Shown in pieces: positions 33,547 to 46,457 of a stretch of DNA of 64,000 nucleotides. Each line of letters starts with the position of its first letter. Position 1 is the stretch's first letter. The stretch is from Isoetes taiwanensis (taxonomy: Eukaryota; Streptophyta; Lycopodiopsida; Isoetales; Isoetaceae). The position numbers were made by a program, and so were the translations under genes. The stretch lies in assembly GCA_021234155.1 (NCBI GenBank), contig JAJEKV010000094.1:1134396-1198395 (forward strand). Direction: 5' to 3'. A model generated the notes under the pieces. That model was not told the origin of the DNA and searched no databases. It saw nothing but the letters and a program-made list of their open reading frames with translations.

Positions 33547-36500
33547 TTTTGGTATACGTTGCACTTTAAAGCAATATCTACTTATACTTAGCATGCCCAT
33601 TTACTCACCCTTAGCTTAAAGTAGACTCGATCTTTTAAACTCTTAAAGGGATAATGTACTATTTGGACTATCTTAAACTTATTTATGACTACTAAAATGT
33701 TACCGGCCGCAAATCTCCATGAGACATATATCTTGAATTTGACATAAGATATAATCCGATGTGCTATTATGTAACAGGTTTGTCAACCACTAGAACGCGT
33801 TTTACATACCGAAGTTGACAAGACCTGATACTCTCCGCAAATAAAAGCTTGTTGAGTTACTAGTCTAAGCTTAACCCCGACTTTTAGAACCCATAAATTT
33901 TGGGATTGGGATGGAAGCTCAAAAGCCCGTACTCTAAATCTAAAGGAGCGTAAGGTGTTAATCGACCGTTTTCGTGTTTACAATTAATAATGAAGACAAC
34001 TAACTTAAGTTGGAGCATGGGGATCCTTTCGTGGGTTATAAGGCAGCCAATGAAGGGGATTACGCCCCTGTTGTTGTCTCTTTGTTAGCTCGATCTCTAA
34101 CGTGTTTAATCCGATACGTGGTTAAAGTATAGAAGAGTTCATGTTTAGTTTTTAACCATGACAAAAAGCTATGCTAAAATATACTGAACATTTAGGATCC
34201 GACTTGATTAAGACTGTATACACCATGATCATAAGGATCCCATACCATGATGAATGCTATTGTGTGTCGCCTTTGAGTTCTTTTATTTGTATTAACCTCG
34301 CTATATGCCCGCTGTGGTAGTGGGTTAATATGACTCAATTCACCTGAAAATATGAGGTGAAGGGCGATAAGCCTGAGTGTTCTATTGCTTACCCGGACGC
34401 CCCTTGGCTAGTTACCAATATGTTGCTAACTTTGTCATTGCTTGGGTGCAACCGTAACTCTCCTCCCGGAAGTATTTTCGGTTGGTGTTTTGTTCACAAA
34501 GTGGACCGAGGACGAACTTGGTCTTAAAACAATGATTGTATCAACATCCCGTGAGATCGCTCTCTTATTATGGAAGGTCTAACAGAAATTGATTAATAAT
34601 GCCATGTCTTAACAAGTTTGGGCACTTCAACTCTTTTTGTTGTCAAGTTTGTGTACAAACAAGAATCGATCAGATGGTATAAATTAAGGATGGAAATTGA
34701 AAGCATAAACAGAGTTTCCGACATTATATCATATGTATTTATGAATATTGAAACGGTTTAACATCTATAAAAACTCTAATGTATTATGTCTACTATTCTA
34801 ATCCTTCTTTACATCATATGATCATGATCCGCTTCAAAACCGAATTTTAAGCCTGTTTAATCATGGAATGTAAAAATAATATACTTACATAATGTTTATA
34901 TTTAAAATTTTTTCCACTATATGTACATGATAAAATGGAAGTAAGAGTACTGATGTGGCCCGATGTAAAAATCGGGTAGATATGGGTAAAATGGTCTTAC
35001 TATGAACGCAGGCGATTTAAGTAAATTTGTTTTACTTTATATGACCGTAGTCTTAGTAAGAACATCATCGAAGAAGAAATTGTGACATCTACTTGGGGAG
35101 ATATCCAACAAACACACATCATTTCAAAACCATTTAACCCGAATGATTACACATGATAATTATTTGATACGATTATTAATTTAGATACTCGAGGTGGTGA
35201 CTAACACTCATCACCCTATTATCCGATGTTATCTTTGAAGTTACTAAGGATACCGCTTTGATGTTTACAAATTTTAAAGGCATCCGGATCAAGCAACCGG
35301 CTGATCTTGGATATGGTGTCGTTGGAAGAGCCCCCAATAGGGTCGCAACCCATTCTCTTTTATCCCCAACTTCAAGTCCATGAGATTATTCTGAACCGAA
35401 CAGGAGTCTACCACCGGATTCATATTCTCCAATCATACACTTAGGGTTCAGCTCTTGGTTCGAGGTATTCTTACAGCTTGGATAAACTAGGGATGAAAGC
35501 TAGTGACCGCCAACCTATTCTACAAAGAATTGTTCAATGACATCTCGTATTCTAGCGCATGCAATGATCCGATGACATATTAGCATTGGAATGCAAGGTC
35601 GGTATTGCTTATCTTGAGGAGATCAACAAGATGAAGGATAAAACATTCAATTCACCCAAAACCCTTGGATAACGATGGTGATGATAACTCGCTCCTAGCT
35701 TTTACTAAGTTCATCCCTAGAGAGGATTTAGAATTGATGGGTAGAGTTGAAATCACTCCGATTTGAAAACCGATGATGATACCGCGGTCGTCGCTTACCT
35801 TGCACAACCGCCTCTCGTGTTCCCTATAATATCGTAAAATGGCGATTGAATGGCTCGGGAGGAATTTGACCATGGGTCGTGGAGCCAAAACTATAGTACA
35901 TTGGCACCCATTAGCCAACAAACTTGATAATGATTGCCGGGCTATCCAAAAATGAGCTCAAATTGACATTGATAAGGCTGCCCGTAACTTGGTTAAGATT
36001 ATAGACAATGAGGAGGTGGAATTCCCATTTGGTACAGCCATGTTTGACAAGAAATGTCAAAGCAACTCCTGCATTACTGTTTTTGTAAAAGCACACATGG
36101 CTTATCCTAGTGTCTAAGGGAATATAACTACCTTCACGGATCCGAGATCCTTTAGTCCGTACTTTAAGTGCAATTGCAGGGACTCTAATGCATGCAAAGA
36201 CTCTATTACATGGTTTGATCAGGCAATCTGGTTTGCCTTTTAACCATCTAGATATGGTCTATCCTAGATTCTCTCATGCCGGAAGGATGGGAGTATTCCC
36301 GGACTTCATACAACAGTAAGTTGAAAAACTTGTTATGGCCCATCCGTTTACCTCCGTGTACGGGATATGATGATCCGAATCACAAATAAACTTGCTACCG
36401 ATCCCCGAGTGTGACGTGACTACCACATTTGGCAACACTAAATTGGTCAATGTATGTGAAAATGATGATCAAAGATCGAGATTTTCGCCGCGCCAAGCAT

Positions 36501-39329
36501 AACATGGCTAAGGAGGACAAGCACTTCGCTTCATTACACGATTCTGAGAGCAAACATGAGGATTTCATGCCTCCTAGGGTGACCGTGAGGGAGCTCCAAA
36601 TTTCTAGTTGTCGGGTCATTGAAAATATTGCCTACTGCTCTAATCTATAGTGAACTCGCACGGATGATCAAGCCTCAGCTTGCAAAGGCCCTAGACCGCA
36701 TAATGGGACTAGAACCAAAATGTTAAACAAAGCTCGCTTAACATATTAAATGCAGGTAGCAAGATCAATTTAAATATGCTTGATGCATAACCGAATTAGT
36801 CCAAAGCACTAATTCCATATATATCTCTGCTTATGTGGTTATATGCTGGCCCCAAAGTGGCCTTGCATCTTTTTTCAAAATGCTACAAAACCTATCTCAT
36901 GACTAAAATATGTCTTTTTATAATCGCTGTGAGTTTAAGCTTAAAGGACCCTCTAATTTTTCAAGTGCAGCAGGGTCCTTTTTACCAACCGAAAGCACCT
37001 TAATATACCAATTGGCTAATACATATTTGAGCCGTGATTTTGTATCCAAACTTATTATCAATATTATGAATTTTCTGCTAAAATGAGGGTCCTACAATCT
37101 ATGTACTTGTTCGGGTCCAATGTAACTATGTCTATTTATAGACCTCTTTCTACCATGAGTATCCGATGTAATTTCCTCAATATTGCATCTTTGAATAGTG
37201 AGCAGCAAGATGCTTTTACTAACACATTACCTTTTAGGTAGATGAAGAAGAAGTTGAACGAAAGTGATCACCATTGGCCCCAGCAGAAAAAAAAATGCTT
37301 TCCAAAATGGGTGATCCAAGAAGAAACAAGGTCAATTCACTTTCGATTCTCGGCCCAAAATAATCGATTCCATTAATCTGAGGGATACCATTAAGCAAGC
37401 ACCTATACTTAAGACCGGGTGATTTTGGCACAAGCATTATGCGTATCGTGAGTATAGGTGGACATATGACAGCCAACTCTTAGACTCGGTGTATAAGCCC
37501 TTCTCGTGGTTTTTACCAAGATGAGATACCCGTGATGTGTATGCCAATTACCCGAATGGAGAAATATATTGACCCCACTATTGGTCACGCCGTAACCATG
37601 GATTTGTCCATAATTAAATCCAAAGAACTAAGGAACATGTTCGAAGGGACCGAACTTTATTCCCGATAAACCACCACCGAATGTGTATAAGTTTCTAGTA
37701 AAATGTGGAGAATGGAATATATGAGTTATTTCAAGGGTTAGAGAGGACTGGGTTTGCATTCACCCCTATGAGGTGACCAAAGATAAAGAAAGGTCCACCG
37801 CCCACATTAAAGCAAAAACACTTGACATAATAAAGAACACAAGGGGCGTATAATGCTACCCAAGACTACAGAGTTAAAAAAAATGCCCTCACCGGATGAC
37901 TAAATACCCCTGACATCTCCTGGTGGATAAGGCAGCAAAAAATGTACCATCCTTTTATTTGCCCTTGGCATATCGGACAAGGCCAGGAAAGGTCGACCGG
38001 AAGGACTCTTCGCAGATGCACTACTAATAAGGAAAATATTTTGATTAGACCGATTTGGAACTCAAGACTAATTTTCACCGGAATGTCCTTATCGACAAAC
38101 TTCCTTATATTTTGGCATTTTCAAGGCACATAAGGTGAATACGTGGATTACTAACGCCTTTAAGACTATTTTACGCTTGCCGCTAAAATCATTGCTAGGG
38201 GCTTAAATGGACTCACCGAAGCTTTACCTATGGCCTATATGAAAAGACTTGAAAGAATCAATGGGTTATCGCTTAGGAAGGTTAATCCATAATCGATTGT
38301 AAATTCTCAGATAATGAATTTATGTCGAACCCGCCCAACAAGATCACGATATTTTCACACCGACGCTTTCCAAATGTTACGAAATATCCCCGCTAGGGAG
38401 GATGGAATATGTAATATTATTATCGAAATTATCAACCTGGCCGGGACTACATGACAGGGAAATGGAAAGGAAGTGTTCCTTGGTTTTAGAATACTTGATG
38501 ATGATATCATTTATACATGGACCGTAAGAAACAACTGAAAATCTTGGCACTACATGAGCAAAGTGGAATTTTGTAACCCGAATGTTTGGCTTCAATAACC
38601 GCTAATGGGTTCAAGGAGATTGTGTCCGAGGCGTGCATGTGGAATTCCTATGGGTTTTGCTCGCCCCTAATGGTGCAACCTCTATCTCTTTCTTTGAAAT
38701 GAAACATATAGAAAGATTGGCAAGCCATGGCGCATTCCAGTGACATCATTAAGTTCAAGGATGCTAGAAGATACATAGATGATCTATGTATACCAAATGG
38801 TGGTGATCCGCCCTGATTCTTCCGTGATGGTAGAGATTGTGATGAGGCCGTAACATTTACAACTTGAAACTACCGCAAATTAAAGATGAAAATAATACAA
38901 GCCTAAAGAGGACAACCTTTGGGAAGATTGGATTTAAAGGCAACTTCCCTAATGTTACTATAGAGGTGCTTGACCCCTCGCCAAGGGGCTCTTTGTTACT
39001 TCCAAATACGACAAAAGGGACAAGCTCCCATTCCATGTAATGAAATTTGTGCATGCTACCGCCGTCGAATCGTATCCGAATGCCGCCGAGTTATTGTGTC
39101 CCAAGTGTTACCGTTCCTCTATGTGAACACCAGCCCGATAATAGCAGGAGAGGACCAGATAAACCGATAAATGAATTTATGGACAATGGTTTTGATCACC
39201 GGATTTGGTGGAAAATATTAGTAGGTCGATCTCCAATAACAGCTTCCCAAGTTGGCCTACAATATTAATGAGATCAAGAAAGTTTTGGAAAATTTATCAA
39301 AGCAGATGCTTTTTCTCGAGTAGGGCGTA

Positions 39330-39355
39330 GGACCCCTTTCCCCTTATGGGGGTCC
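39330..39355. promoter_or_regulatory. Hairpin before the polypurine tract, element A
   Basis: GGACCCC (39330-39336) and GGGGGTCC (39348-39355) form a stem with a short loop. It ends 43 nt before the LTR start at 39398. The same arrangement is found in B and D. Confidence 0.75.
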
Positions 39356-39385
39356 CCGCCTCTATATGGTGATGGGTTCTCGATC

Positions 39386-39397
39386 CCGAGGGAGGGA
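39386..39397 (+). promoter_or_regulatory. Polypurine tract, element A
   Basis: CCCGAGGGAGGGA lies immediately before the TGTGGGAG start of the 3' LTR, the expected position of the primer for plus-strand DNA synthesis. Confidence 0.7.
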
Positions 39398-41738
39398 TGT
39401 GGGAGAAGAAGAAGAAGAAGAAGAAGAAGAAGAAGAAGAAGGAGGTATGGGAGTTTATGATTCATAAGCCCCATAACCTAGAAATGGGGATCTATATCTT
39501 ATATTACCACAAAAAATACCATTGCACAAAATTATGGTTAGATGTTTAAGGTTATTCTAGCCTAATGGGGCAACATGTAAGACATATCCCACTTTTCCTT
39601 AATGGAACATATATCCCACTTTTCCCCTAATGGAACATGGACATTAAATTGATTGTACCCTAAATTTATATTTTCCTTGTGCAAAATAAACTTTATTTGC
39701 GTGTTTCAAATTTTGGGGTCCGCCGAGGTGCTCGCTTTTAGGGAATGACTGAACGGCGACCTCCAGCATTGATGAGCGGCCTTAAAGTGGTGAAACTTAG
39801 GGAATATCGTCCTCCTTTTCATAATAATCCTGAAAATGGCATTGGGTAAGTTTGTTACAAGACTCTTGCTTACCGTCTGCTGGGCGCCATTCAAGATTCT
39901 TGAGTTTTTCTCGCAAAAATCCGGTAGACATGCCTAAAGGCATGTATGATAGAAATCCGGGGAAGAAAGCTAAAGGGGCTGGCAGTAGTACCGGTCCTGT
40001 TAGGAAGCTGGATAAAAATTTCTTCAGCAGAAAAACCTGAACTGGTGGAGCGGCTTCAAACAATGCAAAACGCGGGCCTTCCAATCAGGTTTGCGGACTT
40101 GTGCTCTGTGTTTTCGGATCTACAAGATTTGCTGTTTGTTGGCATTGAAATACACTTGGCCTTTGTCCGGGTACCTCCCTAAATATCTCTCGATTTTGGT
40201 ATACGCTTGCACTTTTAAAGCAATATCTACTTATACTTAGCATGCCCATTTACTCACCCTTAGCTTAAAGTAGACTCGATCTTTTAAACTCTTAAAGGGA
40301 TAAATGCCTATTTGGACTATCTTAAACTTATTTATGACTACTAAAATGTTACTCACCACCAAATCTCCATGAGACATATATCTTGAATTTGACATAAGAT
40401 ATAATCCTGATGTGCTATTATGTAACAGGTTTTGTCGACCACTAGAACGCTTTTACATACCGAAGTTGACAAGACCTGATACTCCCGCAAATAAAAGCTT
40501 GTTGAGTTACTAGTCTAAGCTTAACCCCTCGACTTTTAGAACCCATAAATTTTGTAGGGATTGGGATGGAAGCTCAAGCCCGCACTCTAAATCTAAAGGA
40601 GCGTAGGTGTTACTGACCCTGTTTCCGTGTTTACAATTAATAATGAAGACAACTAACTTAAGTTGGAGTACAGGATCCTTTCTCGGGTTATAAGGCAGCC
40701 CAATGAAGGGGATTACGCCCTGTTGTTGTCTCTTGTTAGCTCTGATCTCTAACGTGTTTAACTGATACAGGGTTAAAGTATAGAAGAGTTCATGTTTAGT
40801 TTTTAACCATGACAAAAGCTATGCTAAAATATATACCTAACATTTAGGATCCGACTTTGATTAAGACTGTACACCATGATCATAAGGATCCTGCACCATG
40901 ATGAATGCTATTGTGTGTCGCCTTTGAGTTCTTTTTATTTGTATTAACCCTCGCTATATGCCCGCTGTGGTAGTGGGTTAATATGACTCAATTCACCAAA
41001 AATATGAGGTGAAGGGCGATAAGCCGAGTGTTCTATTGCTTACCCCGACGCCCTTGGCTAGTTACCAATATGTTGCTAACTTTGTCATTGCTTGGGTGCA
41101 GTAACCGTAACTCTCCCTCCGAAGTATTTTCTGTTGGTGTTTTGTTCACAAAGTGGACCGAGGACGTAACTTGGTCTTAAACAATGATTGTATCAACATC
41201 CCAAGTGAGATCGCTCTCTTATTATGGAAGGTCTAACAGAAATTGATTAATAATGCCATGTCTTAACAAGTCAAGGCACTTCAACTCTTTTGTTGTCAAG
41301 TTTGTGTACAAACAAGAATCGACTCGTATGGTATAAATTAAGGATGGAAATTGAAAGCATAAACAGTAGTTTCCGTATTATTATATCATATGTATTTATG
41401 AATATTGAAACGGTTTAACATCTATAAAAACTCTGAATGTATTATGTCTACTATTCTAATCCTTCTTTACATCATATGATCATGATCCGTTCAAAACCGA
41501 ATTTTAAGCCCTGCTTAATCATGGAATGTAAAAATAATATACTTACATAATGTTTATATTTAAAAAAATTTTTCCACTATATGTACATGATAAAATGGAA
41601 GTAAGAGTACTGATGTGGCCCGATGTAAAAAATCGGTAGATATGGGTAAAATGGTCTTACTATGAACGAGGCGATTTAAGTAAATTTGTTTTACTTTATA
41701 TGACCGTAGTCTTAGTAAGAACATCATCGAAGAAGAAG
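39398..41738 (+). repeat. 3' LTR of element A
   Basis: It starts TGTGGGAG, passes a GAA tract (39403-39442), and matches the 5' LTR over its whole length, including the coding-like segment at 39852-40182. It ends in CATCATCGAAGAAGAA, which runs straight into a GAA tract and element B. Confidence 0.8.
39403..39442 (+). repeat. (GAA)n tract inside the head of LTR A (3' copy)
   Basis: A 40-bp GAA run between TGTGGGA and GGAGGTATGGG. Confidence 0.95.
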
Positions 41739-41847
41739 AAGAAGAAGAAGAAGAAGAAGAAGAAGAATTCGAAGAATTCAAGAAGAAGAAGAAGAAGAAG
41801 AAGAAGAAGAAGAAGAAGAAGAAGAAGAAGAAGAAGAAGAAGAAGAA
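41729..41847 (+). repeat. (GAA)n tract joining element A to element B
   Basis: About 119 bp of GAA with one GAATTCGAAGAATTC interruption near 41764-41779. The same interruption occurs at the left edge of element A (32706-32721). Confidence 0.92.
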
Positions 41848-44800
41848 ACTCTTTCTCTAATTTTAGAATGGCGTATGGCCGATATGTCATGGCCGATATG
41901 CTTACATCTTGAATTTGCATATGATTTATGTTCATAATACATTTATGGCCAATTTAGCCTTCGGAAATGCAAATTGCCTTAATGCATAGTGCAATTTTGG
42001 CTAAGGGCATCTATAGAGCCGTTACTGCCAAAATACCTAGATGGGCTACTTGCTTATGGCGCCTATTATTTAATGGCATTTATTTATGAACATCACCATT
42101 ATTTGATGGAGTCTCGCTTATGAAAAATTGATTTACGAGCATACAAACTTTGCAAATGTTGACTAAGACATGTAGTTTTCTTTGAAGGACCATTCGCTTT
42201 CATATTGGGAATAAATATTCTACAAGGTGACATAGATTGAAAGAATTAAAGGTTCTAACTTTTGCATATGGTATTACGATCTGACAAAGATAAACAACAT
42301 TGTAGAAATACTAAATGCACCTTCTGGGGATTTATGCTTCTAGACAAGGTGAGTTTACGTGAAATGTGGCATTGTGCCATGAGATTGCTGGTAAAGGTTA
42401 CTATTTAGCTTCTTAGGGTCGTAAACTCTAGGAATGATCTTTACAAAAGTTAGAGTGCAATTAGGGGAGAATACCTTGCCTATGGTTGAGTTGACCATGC
42501 TAAGTTGCAAAAATGCAATAAGAGCTACTACAAGATCGTTTCTAAAGTGAATCTCAATTGCTTAAATATATTATTTTATGACACAATGGTGTAATATGAA
42601 TTTCATATACAAAGTTTATGCATATGAAAAGGACCAAGATAAGATTGAATAGGATTTCCCTATATAAAGCTTACAATATGAAAGGACAAAGATATTTAGT
42701 GCTTTGAAATAATTGTGATTGTACATGCACACATGTTAAAGCTGAGAATAGACGTGTGGTTATTATATTTGATATTATTTGTGACTATTAGCTCTTGAAA
42801 AAAAGCTTAAGACATTATAGATATGGCAACGATAAGGATCCGATGGCATTTAATACATATTGGACTTGTTTTGGTTGTACACAAATGAAAATCAAGCATA
42901 CGAAAGTTTTCTTATGCTAAAATAATGTATAGTCCATATTCATTTGTAAATATTATTGTTTGGCACTTTTCTTAGAGGAGGTGTGGCGCCTAAACGGCCG
43001 CCCATATGACCTGCTTGTTACAGTGCATGGGTCAGAAATGCAGATCGATGCCATGCAATGGGTGCTCCTTGCACAAAGATAAGCTTTTATTATCTGATAT
43101 TTCCATATTTGTGACAGAGTAGATTTATGAGATCAAACATTACAAGGTACGTTTTGCCTTACTGTATCTGGATTGTATCCGATTATGTGAGCACAGTTTA
43201 AAAATTTCGAAATGCATTTGATGCTATAGTGACGCCCTTAACTTGGAAAGCGGCATATGCGGCATTTGTGAGAAACGGCTGCAATGTTTTAACTCAAGGA
43301 ATCAGCCTTGTTCCACTTATTCATGGTAATAGATATGTCTGCTATTCATTTTCTAACCCGGCTTTTGGCCCCTGGATAACAGATGTATAATACAAATAGA
43401 TAGGCCTAATAATACATATGGCTTTTATGCCATAATGCAGGCTTCGCTGCCGCGACTAGTCAAATTCGAAAATGCTTCCCTTAGCGTTGACGAACAGATA
43501 TTGGCTTTTATGGCCTTAGATCTCTCAGAGGTCGCCGCGGTAATGTGATGATGCTCATTTGATACAATTGTGGAGCGCATATATTCGTGTTTTATGCATA
43601 AAAATATTTCGTCACATGATGTATAGAAATGTAATGTCAGAAAAGAGCATGATCCCAATAGTTCTGATGCAGATTTCTATGCTATTCTTTTTTAGGGGTA
43701 AATTGTTTACTATATTTTACTTGCTCTAACATGAAGGCCTTCATCATAAACGCCACCATGGTCTAAATGGCATGGTTCAGAAATCGTGATGTTTAAAGCA
43801 ACTAAGCCTACATGGGTTTGCTTGAACGAAAATAAATGGGCTGAGTTTTCTAACCCAGGATACCACATGCAACCGCTTGTTAACATGGTTGCAATGATAG
43901 GCATCGCTAGGTGGTGTAAGTCTTATGCGTGATAATGATTCACTAGTTTGTGTTATCCTCTGATTAATTCTACATGCCCAGAGTATGTGCTAGGATGCTT
44001 GTAGCATGTCTAGGCATCAATCATTTAAAGCGAGCCAATCGAAGTTATTCTTACATGCTTGGATGCTTGTAGCATGTCTAGGCATATTATGTCTAAAGCA
44101 AACAAGGTTTGTTGTTGTAGTTTAAAATGATAAAAATGTGAGGATATGCTATGAAATTGACTATGGTTATCAAGGTTGCCATTAGATTTGGGACTAAGAA
44201 ATTAGTTCTCGCCTAATGGTAATGCTTGAGACCAACCGGAAATTTAAAATATCGTGATTCCGCTTTCTTTTTTTGTTAAATGTCACCTCGGGGCAAAAGG
44301 ATACAATTGGTGATCGTTGATAAACCGAGACCCAATGTACCTTTTTGGCCCTTGCATCGCTACGGATTACCGCTAACGCTTTGCATGATTGGCCGCAGTA
44401 ATTTCTCTCCAATTGTCTCTATTTTTTTTGTTAGAGTTGGCGTTAACGGGAAATGGAATATCTCGATGCGTAAGAGATGGAATAAAACGTACTTTGATAG
44501 AGACACGATAAGATATATGAATACATACTATACAAGAATGTTATAGAATACTCTATATTTTGTATCTATGGCACTTTATATTTACACTTTATGGCACTTT
44601 ATCCTTACACTTTGAGAATACATAATGCGTTATAAGTTAAATACATTGTATACTTTATACTCTAAAATTTGAGATTTACACTTTTACAAGTTATATTTGA
44701 GATTTACACTTTTATGGAATTTGTTTTTTAAATCCGTGAATTTATATGGGCTAATGGTTTGGAGAGTGCGATGTGGCCTGGCCTAAAACCGTGGGTGGAT

Positions 44801-44896
44801 ATTTGAAATATGATCTTGCCTTGAACAAGGTTCTTTTAAAGTAATTGTACTTTAAATGTGACCAGAAGTCTAGGTAAGAACATGTACGAAGAAGAA
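41739..44896 (+). repeat. 5' LTR of element B
   Basis: It starts in GAA and continues CTCTTTCTCTAATTTTAGAATGG. Its end block (GGTAAGAACATGTACGAAGA) resembles the LTR A end (GTAAGAACATCATCGAAGA), indicating related families. It has no coding sequence that I can recognise; the frame 44280-44546 is short. Confidence 0.75.
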
Positions 44897-45347
44897 ACAA
44901 TTTCCACTTGTTGGAGTTATCCGCAAACGATCTCTTCTACAAACCAAAGTTAGTTTGTAAATTATTGCTTTTGACGTAAAAATAGGTTTTGCTACCATAT
45001 GTTTTGGTAAATGGCCCATAGCCTATAAAATGATATAGTGCATTATGCAAATCGGTCATCCATTGGTACTTAAGGCCCATCATGCTCATGTAATTCAAGA
45101 TTTTAAAACCCCCGACATTTTGTATTTTCTTGAACTAGTCCATTGTACTAGTTCTTAGAATTATCTACATTATGGATACGGGTATTTGGGTCCAATGCAC
45201 CTTATACTAAATAAGATAAAGATATAATAATTTGATGCAATTTGAAAGATTCTTTGAATCTGCTTTTTTCTCGGTTTAGGAAGCAGGACCCCTTTTATAG
45301 GGGGTCCTACTTTCCTTATAAAAAGGTGTCCTACATCCCCGAGGGAT
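44897..45347 (+). other. Short internal region of element B
   Basis: It begins CAATTTCCACTTGTTGGAGT, matching the internal starts of A and D at the TTGGAG(A/T)TATCC core, and contains a TTGAACTAGTC.ATT block shared with D. It encodes nothing recognisable. Its end contains the hairpin and purine tract. Confidence 0.65.
45286..45307. promoter_or_regulatory. Hairpin before the polypurine tract, element B
   Basis: GGACCCC at 45286-45292 and GGGGGTCC at 45300-45307 form a stem around TTTTATA. It ends 41 nt before the LTR start. Confidence 0.78.
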
Positions 45348-45360
45348 TGTTTAGGAGAAA

Positions 45361-45495
45361 GAAGAAGAAGAAGAAGAAGAAGAAGAAGAAGAAGAAGAAG
45401 AAGAAGAAGAAGAAGAAGAAGAAGAAGAAGAAGAAGAAGAAGAAGAAGAAGAAGAAGAAGAAGAAGAAGAAGAAGAAGAAGAAGAAGAAGAAGAA
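45361..45495 (+). repeat. Long pure (GAA)45 tract in the head of LTR B (3' copy)
   Basis: About 135 bp of uninterrupted GAA. It follows TGTTTAGGAGAAA and precedes CTCTTCTAATTTTAGAATGG. Open frames through it (poly-Lys or poly-Glu/Arg) are artefacts of the repeat. Confidence 0.97.
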
Positions 45496-46457
45496 ACTCT
45501 TCTAATTTTAGAATGGCGATGGCCGATATGTCATGGCGGACATATGCTTACATCTTGAATTTGCATATGATTTATGTTCATAATACATTTATGGCCAATT
45601 TAGCCTTCGAAAATGCAAATTGCCTTAATGCATAGTGCAATTTGGCTAAGGGCATCTATAGAGCCGTTACTGCCAAAATACTAGATGGGCTACTTGCTTA
45701 TGGCGCCTATTATTTAATGGCATTTATTTATGAACATCACCATTATTTGATGGAGTCTCGCTTATGAAAATTGATTTATGAGCATACAAACTTTGCAAAT
45801 GTTGACTAAGACATGTAGTTTTTTTGAAGGACCATTCGCTTTCATATTGGGAATAAATATTCTACAAGGTGACATAGATTGAAAGAATTAAAGGTTCTAA
45901 CTTTGCATATGGTATTACGATCTGACAAAGATAAACAACATTGTAGAAATACTAAATGCACCTTCTGGGGATTTATGCTTCTAGACAAGGTGAGTTTACG
46001 TGAAATGTGGCATTGTGCCATGAGATTGCTGGTAAAGGTTACTATTTAGCTTCTTAGGGTCGTAAACTCTAGGAATGATCTTTACAAAAGTTAGAGTGCA
46101 ATTAGGCTGAATACCTTGCCTATGGTTGGAGTTGACCATGCTAAGTTGCAAAAATGCAATAAGAGCTACTACAAGATCGTTTCTAAAGTGAATCTCAATT
46201 GCTTAAATATATTATTTTATGACACAATGGTGTAATATGAATTTCATATACAAAGTTTATGCATATGAAAAGGACCAAGATAAGATTGAATAGGGATTTC
46301 CTATATAAAGCTTACAATACAATATGAAAGGACAAAGATATTTAGTGCTTTGAAATATTCAGGATTGTACACGCACACATGTTAAAGCTGAGAATAGACC
46401 GTGGTTATTATATTTGATATTATTTTGTGACTAGCTCTGAAAAAAGCTACAGACATC

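Larger units (their letters stand above)
32699..35079 (+). repeat. 5' LTR of element A
   Basis: It opens with a GAA tract broken by GAATTC words (32699-32791) and lacks the TGTGGGAG head that the 3' copy has. It ends CATCATCGAAGAAGAA, then the internal region begins. A GATGTGGCC..GGTAGATATGGG block near 34953-34990 recurs near the ends of LTRs B and C2. Confidence 0.78.
35080..39397 (+). pseudogene. Internal region of element A with unassigned coding-like frames
   Basis: It begins near ACATCTACTTGGGGAGATATCC, a block shared with the internal starts of B and D (candidate primer-binding region; no tRNA match made). Coding-like stretches on the + strand include MAIEWLGRNLTMGRG (about 35838), DIDKAARNLVKIIDNEEVEF (about 35960-36030), the frame 36429-36650, ARRYIDDLCIPN (about 38765-38800) and the frame 38970-39170. 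The RYIDDL string superficially recalls an RT catalytic motif, but the surrounding blocks of an RT are not visible. No zinc knuckle, protease, RNase H or integrase was recognised. The many stops may be decay or sequence error. Confidence 0.4.
32699..41738 (+). mobile_element. LTR element A: LTRs about 2.35 kb, internal 4.3 kb
   Basis: Two long direct repeats (32699-35079 and 39398-41738) flank a unique internal region, which ends with a hairpin and a polypurine tract. The repeats share GAA tract, GGAGGTATGGGAGTTTATGA, all intervening sequence, and an end block CCGTAGTCTTAGTAAGAACA. They differ mainly by one- to three-base indels. The internal region has coding-like frames but no gag, RT or integrase that I can recognise, so superfamily is open. 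The 5' LTR abuts the CACTA transposase remnant through an irregular GAA tract, and the 3' LTR abuts element B through another GAA tract. Confidence 0.75.

Noticed and set aside
38765-38800. ARRYIDDLCIPN as a reverse transcriptase catalytic motif in element A
   Set aside because: The other RT blocks are not found at the expected distances, so a chance match cannot be excluded; mentioned only as a coding-like string.
45242-45505. Long open frame encoding poly-lysine (and similar poly-Glu/Arg/Leu frames at 41696-41935, 52239-52591 and 55279-55536)
   Set aside because: These are translations of GAA microsatellites in different frames; repeats of three never contain stops.
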